In this document: positions 1 to 4,223 of the stretch, piece after piece
How the letters are laid out: each line of letters opens with the position of its first letter
Numbering within the stretch: the stretch's first letter is position 1
Assembly (NCBI GenBank): GCA_023404805.1
Contig: JAEYAL010000072.1
Coordinates: forward strand, 1-6,274
Origin: Actinomycetes bacterium
GTDB taxonomy: Bacteria; Actinomycetota; Thermoleophilia; Solirubrobacterales; Solirubrobacteraceae
Length of the DNA: 6,274 nucleotides
Direction of reading: 5' to 3'
Position numbers and translations under genes: made by a program
Notes under the pieces: model-generated
Databases searched by the model: none
The model's input: the letters and a program-made list of their open reading frames with translations, nothing else
What the model was told of the DNA's origin: nothing

Positions 1-28
1 GCCGGGCGCCGCGTGGTCGGCGGGCGTT

Positions 29-48
29 CCGCGGCGAGAGCGCCGCGG
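29..48. repeat. Stem-loop of repeat unit 1
   Basis: CCGCGGCG-AGAG-CGCCGCGG is a perfect 8-bp inverted repeat around a 4-base loop, placed 4 bases before the conserved CGGCGACT stretch of the unit. The same element recurs at 111-130 with loop AGGG. Confidence 0.75.
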
Positions 49-110
49 GCTGCGGCGACTTGGCTGGTTGCGGCAGTGGGCTTGGGGGCGCTGCGGGATC
101 GGCGGGCGGT

Positions 111-130
111 CCGCGGCGAGGGCGCCGCGG
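111..130. repeat. Stem-loop of repeat unit 2
   Basis: CCGCGGCG-AGGG-CGCCGCGG is a perfect 8-bp stem with loop AGGG. The right-array units keep this loop on the opposite strand but have a different stem sequence that still pairs fully. Confidence 0.75.
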
Positions 131-227
131 ATGTCGGCGACTTGGCGGTTGGCGGCGGTGGGCTTGGGGCGCCGCGTGGTTAGCGGGCGGGCGGCGTCGT
201 TGAGTCAAGTTGGCGGCGTTTCGGCGG

Positions 228-275
228 GTTCTCGGAACATCTGCCCCTCTATACCGGGGCAGAGGTTCTGAGAAC
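228..275. repeat. Large near-perfect hairpin in the core between the two arrays
   Basis: The left arm (228-247) and right arm (256-275) pair at 18 of 20 positions around the 8-base loop TCTATACC. The two exceptions are 234/269, a G-T that would be a G-U wobble in a + strand transcript, and 239/264, an A-G mismatch. Each arm is itself a small palindrome, GTTC-N3-GAAC (228-238 and 265-275), so the DNA could also form alternative smaller hairpins. No T-run follows on either side, so it is not a classical intrinsic terminator. It could be a dispersed palindromic repeat, a bidirectional terminator without a U-tract, or a protein-binding site. The bases between this hairpin and the next (276-369) show nothing I can identify. 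Confidence 0.8.
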
Positions 276-369
276 GGCGTGGGAGCGGGCATTCAGGCGC
301 TGTCGTGTTTGAACGCCCGGGCGTGCGGCCGTCGGCGCGCCATGGCGCACACGCTGCCCCGCGTGGCGG

Positions 370-414
370 ACTCCCGAGGTTTGGCGTCGTCCAACGACCT
401 CGAATGACGGGAGT
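370..414. repeat. Interrupted hairpin next to the right array
   Basis: ACTCC (370-374), CGAGGT (375-380) and TTGG (381-384) pair in order with GGAGT (410-414), ACCTCG (397-402) and CCAA (391-394). This leaves a 6-base loop and two one-sided bulges (395-396 and 403-409), for 15 base pairs in all. The hairpin ends just before the first right-array unit. Its role is unknown. Confidence 0.55.
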
Positions 415-482
415 TCGCGCCGGCCCGCCGGCCGCGCCGCCGGCGAAGTCCCGCCGCCGCCAAATGCCCAGTCGCCGTAACG

Positions 483-500
483 CGCACCGCCCTCGGTGCG
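483..500. repeat. Stem-loop of right-array unit 1
   Basis: On the - strand this reads CGCACCG-AGGG-CGGTGCG, a perfect 7-bp stem with the same AGGG loop as the left-array unit at 111-130. Two of the base pairs differ by changes on both sides of the stem. Confidence 0.75.
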
Positions 501-564
501 GATGGCCCGCCGGCCCCGCCGCCGGCCAAGTCCCGCCGCCGCCAACAGCCCAGTCGCCGTAACG

Positions 565-582
565 CGCACCGCCCTCGGTGCG
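565..582. repeat. Stem-loop of right-array unit 2
   Basis: This copy is identical to the stem-loop 82 bases earlier: a 7-bp stem with - strand loop AGGG, followed on that strand by CGTTA and then CGGCGACT. Confidence 0.75.
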
Positions 583-655
583 AACGGCCCGCCGGCACCA
601 CAGCCCGCCAAGTCTCACCGCCGCCAAATGCTCGGTCGCCCACGACGCAGTCGCC

Positions 656-673
656 AGCGGCGCAGGCGCCGCT
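656..673 (-). terminator. Stem-loop just after the phosphotransferase stop; possible terminator and third repeat stem-loop
   Basis: On the - strand it reads AGCGGCG-CCTG-CGCCGCT, a perfect 7-bp GC-rich stem with a 4-base loop (8 bp with a 2-base loop is the alternative). It begins 5 bases after the stop codon at 679-681, where a terminator would be expected, but no T-run follows. It also sits roughly where the third right-array unit should have its stem-loop. It may have been recruited as a U-tract-less terminator; that role is inference. Confidence 0.35.
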
Positions 674-678
674 TCGCG

Positions 679-1683
679 CTAGCGGCCTGACAGGTAGCGC
701 TCCGCCAGCTCGCACGCGCCCGCGGTGAAGTTCGAGCCGAGGGCGGCAGCATCCGGAGCGGTGTCGTGGTGCTCGGCGGCCCATCCGACGAGGGTCAATC
801 GCCGGAGCATCACGAAGGTCGGCAGCTGGGCTTCCGCGGCGGCGGAGAGGCCGCGGACCGTGCGGTAGCCGACAGCCCAGGCGCCCGCGAGCGCGTCGAC
901 GCGGGGGTCGTCCTCCATGAAGGAGACGGCGGCACCGAAGTCGTACATGAACCAGCCGGGGCCGCAGTCGTCGAAGTCGATGATGCGCACGACCTCGCGG
1001 CCGTCCTTGCGGCCGAGCAGGACGTTCGCGAGGCGCAGATCGGCGTGGATCAGGCCGTAGTCGCCGGGACCGGCCGGGAACGTCGCGAGGTCGCGGCGCA
1101 GCGCGAGTTCAGTGGCTTCGAGCAGCGCTCGCTCCTCTGGCCCGAGCCCGGCTCCGTCGCGCCACGAGCCGAGCGCGGGGCGCTGGCCGAGCAGCCGCTC
1201 CGCGTTCCATTGGCGGCGGCAGAACCCGGGCGGGAGCGTCCACCGTTCGGCGTGGTCGTGCAGGCGCGCCGTCGCCGCGCCGAGCAGTTCGAACGCGGGC
1301 GAGAGGTCGCCGCTCGCATCGGCTGGCTCGCCGTCGAGCCAGCCGGTCACCGTCACGAGCCGCTCGCCGTCGAGCGTGTCGACGCGGGCGACGCGGTCGC
1401 CGTCGATGGTCGCGATGGGCGGCGCCACGTCGACGCAGCGGGCCTGCGCGAGCGCGTCGAGCCAGAGCAACTCGCTCTTGATCTGCGGCACGTCGTGCTG
1501 ATCAGCGCGGTGCAGCCGCAGCGCGGCCCGCTCGTTGGTCGCCGGGTCCTCGATGCGGAAGGTGACCTTGCCCGAGAGGCTCACCACGTCGAGCGTCGCA
1601 CGCGGCGAGAAGTCGAACTGCTTGAGGGCTTCGCGCGCGATGTGGAGGGAGTCCTCGACCAGCGTGCCGACTGCGGTGCTCAC
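679..1683 (-). CDS. Phosphotransferase / small-molecule kinase, APH fold (homoserine kinase type II / SrkA-like)
   Basis: This 334-residue cytoplasmic protein should transfer the gamma-phosphate of ATP to a hydroxyl group of a small molecule or protein. Visible landmarks are an N-lobe strand pattern GKVTFRIEDP (38-47) and ALRLHR (54-59), where an Arg stands at the usual lysine position. The catalytic-loop (Brenner) motif HADLRLAN follows at 213-220 with Asp215 and Asn220, then the metal-binding DFD at 236-238. The stretch HDHAERWTLPPGF (142-154) is typical of COG2334 proteins, which include homoserine kinase II, hydroxylysine kinase and SrkA/YihE. The sequence does not identify the substrate, and an aminoglycoside resistance role is not implied. 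The GTG start overlaps the dehydrogenase stop as GTGA and no strong ribosome binding site is visible, so translational coupling is likely. Confidence 0.85.
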   Translation of the reverse strand: MSTAVGTLVEDSLHIAREALKQFDFSPRATLDVVSLSGKVTFRIEDPATNERAALRLHRADQHDVPQIKSELLWLDALAQARCVDVAPPIATIDGDRVARVDTLDGERLVTVTGWLDGEPADASGDLSPAFELLGAATARLHDHAERWTLPPGFCRRQWNAERLLGQRPALGSWRDGAGLGPEERALLEATELALRRDLATFPAGPGDYGLIHADLRLANVLLGRKDGREVVRIIDFDDCGPGWFMYDFGAAVSFMEDDPRVDALAGAWAVGYRTVRGLSAAAEAQLPTFVMLRRLTLVGWAAEHHDTAPDAAALGSNFTAGACELAERYLSGR

Positions 1684-2480
1684 GCGGCGGCCAGCTCGTC
1701 GAGGGCCTGCGGCGATTCCGGCAGGATCTGCCCGCCATCCACCGCGACGGACTGCCCGGTCACGTACGCCGCCTCGTCCGTCGCGAAGAACACGGCGACG
1801 GCGCCGATGTCGGCGGGCGTGCCGAGCTTGCCCGCGGGGATCACCGCAGCGGTGCTGGCGATGTACTCCTCGCCCATCTGCTCCATGCCCTCGGTGAGGA
1901 TGTTCCCCGGCAGGACCGCGTTGACGGTGATCCCGCGCGGCGCCAGCTCGATCGCCGCCGTGCGCATGTAGCCGAGCTGCGCGGCCTTCGTCGCGCCGTA
2001 GTGGGCCCAGCCGGGATAGCCGGTGACGGGCCCGGTGATCGACGACGTGAGGATCACCCGGCCGCGGCCGCTCTCGGTGAGCGCCGGGATCGCCGCGGTC
2101 ACCACGAGCATCGTGCCGCGCACGTTCACGTTGAAGATGTGGTCGACATCGGCGCCGGTCATGTCGGCCATGGCGGTCTGCGGAAAGATCCCGGCGTTGG
2201 CGCAGACCACGTCGAGACCGTCGAGCAGCCCCACCGCCTCCTCGACGATCCGCGCGCAGTCCGAGACCTCGCCCACATCGCCGGCGACGAACCGCACGGG
2301 CGGAGCGTCCGCCGCCGCGAGCGCGGTGAGCTCGGCCGCCGCAGCCGCGCCGGCGGCGGCATCGCGGCCGCTGACGACCACGGCGCAGCCCGCCTGCGCA
2401 AACGATGCGGCGATGCCTTTGCCGATACCACGCGTGCCGCCGGTGACGAGCACGCGGCGTCCGGTCAGTGGGCTGAACAT
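1680..2480 (-). CDS. SDR-family NAD(P)-dependent oxidoreductase, FabG-like
   Basis: This 266-residue classical short-chain dehydrogenase should interconvert a hydroxyl and a carbonyl group using NAD(P)(H). The Rossmann glycine motif TGGTRGIG is at 13-20 and NAG at 95-97. The active site comprises Asn119, Ser147, Tyr161 and Lys165 (YGATK). The C-terminal ATDEAAYVTGQSVAVDGG (233-250) is standard for the family. Ser147 and Tyr161 are 14 residues apart, one more than in E. coli FabG. The sequence strongly resembles FabG-like SDRs I know from mycobacteria and relatives (SSITGPVTGYPGW, AVLPGNILTEG). The ATG at 2480 was chosen because the Rossmann fold starts right after it and GGAG lies 5 bases upstream; the frame is open to 3023 but shows no homology there. 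It is the first gene of the operon. The actual substrate is unknown, and fatty-acid 3-ketoacyl reduction is only one option. Confidence 0.9.
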   Translation of the reverse strand: MFSPLTGRRVLVTGGTRGIGKGIAASFAQAGCAVVVSGRDAAAGAAAAAELTALAAADAPPVRFVAGDVGEVSDCARIVEEAVGLLDGLDVVCANAGIFPQTAMADMTGADVDHIFNVNVRGTMLVVTAAIPALTESGRGRVILTSSITGPVTGYPGWAHYGATKAAQLGYMRTAAIELAPRGITVNAVLPGNILTEGMEQMGEEYIASTAAVIPAGKLGTPADIGAVAVFFATDEAAYVTGQSVAVDGGQILPESPQALDELAAA

Positions 2481-2485
2481 GGTGG

Positions 2486-2489
2486 CTCC
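2486..2489 (-). promoter_or_regulatory. Ribosome binding site of the dehydrogenase
   Basis: GGAG on the - strand sits 5 bases before the ATG at 2480. It settles the start of this gene against longer in-frame options and is the only clear Shine-Dalgarno sequence in the window. Confidence 0.7.
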
Positions 2490-2559
2490 GTGGTGAAGGT
2501 CGGACGTGTGGTGATCCGAGCCTGGCGAGAGAGCGCGCCGCAGCATCCCGGGGACCAGA

Positions 2560-2574
2560 CGGCAGGTGCTGCCG
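2560..2574. promoter_or_regulatory. Short perfect palindrome, possible operator
   Basis: CGGCAG-GTG-CTGCCG is a 6-bp perfect inverted repeat with a 3-base centre, about 80 bases upstream of the SDR start. It could be an operator or a leader hairpin for the SDR operon, but in DNA this GC-rich a chance palindrome of this size is quite possible. Confidence 0.25.
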
Positions 2575-2706
2575 AACCGGGTCGCTTGTGACTCCAGTCG
2601 AGCGTAGGCAGCGAAAACGCCCGCGCCGTCGAAAGATCCGGAAGGGGTTTTGTCCGAGCGGCCAAAGCTGTACCTGCGTCCAAGGAGGGCTCGGTCTCGC
2701 GCAGGT

Positions 2707-2736
2707 TTCACGGTTCCGCCGGTATCCGAGTAGGAT
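2707..2736 (+). promoter_or_regulatory. Candidate promoter of the protease gene
   Basis: TTCACG (2707-2712) and TAGGAT (2731-2736) are separated by 18 bases. The second is a good actinobacterial -10 form (TA...T). Transcription would start near 2743, giving a leader of about 40 bases before the GTG at 2782. Confidence 0.35.
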
Positions 2737-2781
2737 GCCGACGGTTTCTCAACCACCGTTCCAGAACCGAAAGAACCCATC

Positions 2782-3831
2782 GTGTCCCGCCTTGCCCTCG
2801 TGGCCGCCACCGCTGTGGCCACGCTCGCCGCCGCCAGCCCGGCCGCGGCGATCGACCCCGCCACCCCCGCGACGCCTGCGTCGACCACGCTGCCCGGCAC
2901 GACCCGTGTCGTCGACGAGTGGAAGCTCGTCGGCCGCGGGAACCCGAGCGCCGTGCAGGTGGCGCCGCGCTGGGTGATCGGCTCCGAGCACGCGCCGATG
3001 GCTGCAGGCTCCACGTTCACCAACGGCTACGGCGCCGCGGTCGTCCAGTCGACCGTCGTCCCGGCGTGCGGCCGCAGCTGCTTCGGCACCGACCTCTCCC
3101 TGAGCCTGCTCTCCACGCCGATCAACGCGCCGGCGTACCCGCAGCTGCTTGGCGAGAACGTCGGCGGCAACACGGCCGCGCTGCCCGGCTCGGTGCTGAG
3201 CGCCGGCTACGGCAAGACGGACGGCCCGGCCGCCAGCGTCGGCTGGACCAAGCCGGACGGCTCTGCCGTCGCCGGCCAGGCGATCGCGCCGGGCACCTGG
3301 GGCGGCGACAGCGGCGGCGCGTCGTTCTGGTACCCGACCCCGGTCGGCGCACCGGTGCTCGCGAGCATCCTCATCAACTTCGGCGGGCTCGACCTCGCCT
3401 TCCAGCAGAACCTGGTCGACACCGATGCCGGCGAGGGCATCCTCGCGCGCACGTGGCTGCAGCGTGAGCTGGCCAAGCAGCCGTCGGCCACCCCGCCGAC
3501 CTTCGTCAACGCTGCGGGCGCCGTGAACCCGGCCGTCGCCGGCCGGCCGGACCCGGCCCGGGGCACGTGGCTTGAGACCCCGGGCGCGAGCTCGGTCCGC
3601 GTCACTTGGAGCAACGCCGCCTTCGGTGCCGCGCGCACGGGCTACAAGGTCTACGTGAACGGCACGCTCAAGACGACGCTCGGCGCCAGCGCGACGACGG
3701 TGAAGCTCACCGGCCTCTCGTGGCTGACGAACTACACGGTGCGCGTGGTCGCCACCGGCCCCTCGGGCGACGCGCAGCCGTCGCTGACGCTCGGCGACAC
3801 GGTCTCCTTCAGGACGCGCTGGCTGTTCTAG
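2782..3831 (+). CDS. Secreted trypsin-like serine protease with C-terminal fibronectin type III domain
   Basis: This 349-residue protein is probably exported. A signal peptide covers about residues 1-23 (one Arg, an Ala/Val-rich core, then an AAA cleavage site before IDP). The S1-type protease region, about 43-230, contains WVIGSEH with likely catalytic His70, TDLSLSLL with likely Asp104, and GGDSGGA with Ser177. There are only two cysteines, Cys96 and Cys100, close enough to form a small disulfide loop. Residues about 253-346 look like a fibronectin type III domain (SVRVTWS, GYKVYVNG, LSWLTNYTVRVVA), which often mediates binding to polymers or cell surfaces. The histidine context is SEH instead of the usual AAH, and no obvious IVGG-type mature N-terminus is seen, so activity is probable but unproven. 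The GTG start has only a weak purine stretch (AAAGAA) upstream. The substrate is unknown. Confidence 0.75.
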   Translation: MSRLALVAATAVATLAAASPAAAIDPATPATPASTTLPGTTRVVDEWKLVGRGNPSAVQVAPRWVIGSEHAPMAAGSTFTNGYGAAVVQSTVVPACGRSCFGTDLSLSLLSTPINAPAYPQLLGENVGGNTAALPGSVLSAGYGKTDGPAASVGWTKPDGSAVAGQAIAPGTWGGDSGGASFWYPTPVGAPVLASILINFGGLDLAFQQNLVDTDAGEGILARTWLQRELAKQPSATPPTFVNAAGAVNPAVAGRPDPARGTWLETPGASSVRVTWSNAAFGAARTGYKVYVNGTLKTTLGASATTVKLTGLSWLTNYTVRVVATGPSGDAQPSLTLGDTVSFRTRWLF

Positions 3832-3900
3832 CGCGCCCGGCGCTGCGCCAACCCGGACCGGGATCTGCGGGATGGGCCTGCGGATCGCGGCCCGGGCCGC

Positions 3901-3930
3901 GGGCGGGGCGAAACGTCGCGCCGCCCTTTT
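3901..3930 (+). terminator. Likely intrinsic terminator after the protease gene
   Basis: GGGCGG, a 2-base bulge and CG (3901-3910) pair with CGCCGCCC (3919-3926) across an 8-base loop, and four T residues follow at once (3927-3930). The position, about 70 bases after the protease stop, suits transcription termination before the urease genes. The T-run is short. Confidence 0.45.
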
Positions 3931-3937
3931 GGCCATC

Positions 3938-3972
3938 TGGACAACGAGGCGGGTGCCGGGCCTCCATACGCT
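3938..3972 (+). promoter_or_regulatory. Weak promoter candidate upstream of the small ORF and ureC
   Basis: TGGACA (3938-3943) matches the -35 consensus at 5 of 6 positions. TACGCT (3967-3972) is an acceptable -10, but the 23-base spacing is too long for a standard pair. One of the two elements may be used alone. A promoter is expected here, because ureC follows a terminator. Confidence 0.25.
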
Positions 3973-4013
3973 GGCCCAGCACCGACCACCGACCAGTGCA
4001 GGTTCCCGCCGCC

Positions 4014-4214
4014 ATGGCCCGTTTCACCCCCGCCACCACCGTCGCGATGCCGACGCGCAAGACGCCCACGCCGGCGTTGATGCCCAGCGCCGACTCCGCC
4101 GCCGCGAAAGCTGCCCGGCTCACGGGCCACGGCAAGCCGCTCGGCGGCCTGCCGGTCTTCGGCGACCGCCGCGCTCCGGCGCGCCGCGCAGACTTCAGAA
4201 CGCCGCCGCGCTAG
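4014..4214 (+). CDS. Hypothetical small basic protein directly upstream of ureC
   Basis: This 66-residue ORF begins MARFTPATTVAMPTRK and ends 9 bases before the ureC ATG. I recognise no domain. It is rich in Ala, Pro, Thr and Arg, has no cysteine, no membrane segment and a very basic C-terminal third. By my count about 91% of its third codon positions are G or C, against about 68% and 71% at the first and second positions, which is the expected coding pattern. The opposite-strand frame shares the same third positions, so this bias does not fix the strand. No good ribosome binding site is seen. It could be a real small protein, a leader ORF coupled to ureC (which also lacks a clear ribosome binding site), or a decayed gene. 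It does not resemble UreA or UreB. Confidence 0.35.
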   Translation: MARFTPATTVAMPTRKTPTPALMPSADSAAAKAARLTGHGKPLGGLPVFGDRRAPARRADFRTPPR

Positions 4215-4223
4215 AACTCACGC

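Larger units (their letters stand above)
6..227 (+). repeat. Left tandem array of ~82-base repeat (2 full units plus a decayed one)
   Basis: Two adjacent units, 6-87 and 88-168, align over their whole length at roughly 85% identity by eye. A third copy begins at 169 with the same first bases (GCGCCGCGTGG) and decays by about 227. Each full unit contains a perfect 8-bp stem with a 4-base loop (29-48 and 111-130), then a stretch close to CGGCGACTTGGC, then a GGCGGCGGTGGGCTTGGG-like end. The same unit occurs in reverse complement at 419-673. The period is 81-82, not a multiple of 3, so successive units shift reading frame and this is unlikely to be a protein repeat. The array may continue left of the window. 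No function can be assigned from the sequence. Confidence 0.8.
419..673 (-). repeat. Right tandem array: the same ~82-base repeat in inverted orientation
   Basis: Units 419-500 and 501-582 are exactly 82 bases apart and differ at about 6 positions (roughly 93% identity by eye). A third, more divergent copy spans 583-673 with about 9 extra bases. Read on the - strand, each unit has a stem-loop, then CGGCGACT, then GTTGGCGGCGG, matching the left array read on the + strand. The two arrays therefore form a large inverted repeat of tandem repeats around the 228-418 core. The array lies immediately downstream of the phosphotransferase stop codon, so transcripts of that operon would run into it unless terminated. 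Confidence 0.8.
2481..2781. other. Divergent intergenic region between the SDR operon and the protease gene
   Basis: This 301-base stretch holds no gene and must contain the promoters of both flanking transcription units. It is less GC-rich than its surroundings around 2585-2760. Visible elements are the inverted repeat CGGCAG-GTG-CTGCCG (2560-2574), GACT-CC-AGTC (2590-2599), and a weak pairing between AAAAC-G-CCC (2614-2622) and GGGGTTTT (2644-2651). On the - strand TACGCT (2606-2601) could be a -10 element for the SDR operon, but I see no well-spaced -35 for it. Confidence 0.6.
3832..4013. other. Intergenic region before the small ORF and ureC
   Basis: No convincing gene is seen between the protease stop and 4014. 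The region holds a perfect 16-base palindrome CGCGGCCCGGGCCGCG (3886-3901), a likely terminator and a possible promoter. No reading frame here resembles the urease UreA or UreB subunits that normally precede ureC. Confidence 0.6.

Noticed and set aside
228..275. Integron attC site
   Set aside because: The arms do not end in the RYYYAAC and GTTRRRY core sites, and there is no integrase or cassette structure.
6..673. CRISPR array
   Set aside because: The whole ~82-base unit is repeated without unique spacers, and orientation flips between the two arrays.
205..784. Several - strand open frames across the repeat arrays
   Set aside because: The repeat period of 82 moves each unit into another frame, and the translations are Arg/Gly-rich with no family resemblance. 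The region looks non-coding.
766..1971. Long + strand open frame (401 codons) opposite the kinase and dehydrogenase
   Set aside because: Its translation is Arg/Ala/Val-rich without any domain, and it is fully antisense to two genes with clear family motifs. Such open shadows are common in very GC-rich DNA.
2481..3023. N-terminal extension of the dehydrogenase to a start at 3023
   Set aside because: The extra 181 codons show no SDR similarity, overlap the divergent protease gene, and the ATG at 2480 has a good ribosome binding site right before the Rossmann fold.
2749..3936. Long - strand open frame (395 codons) opposite the protease gene
   Set aside because: It is low-complexity and Arg/Gly/Ala-rich, and antisense to a gene with a signal peptide, catalytic motifs and an FN3 domain.
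3809..4135. - strand open frame (108 codons) opposite the small ORF before ureC
   Set aside because: It shares the same third-position bias, but it runs into the end of the protease gene, has no ribosome binding site and its second half is low-complexity. I cannot exclude it fully, but the + strand ORF adjoining ureC fits better.
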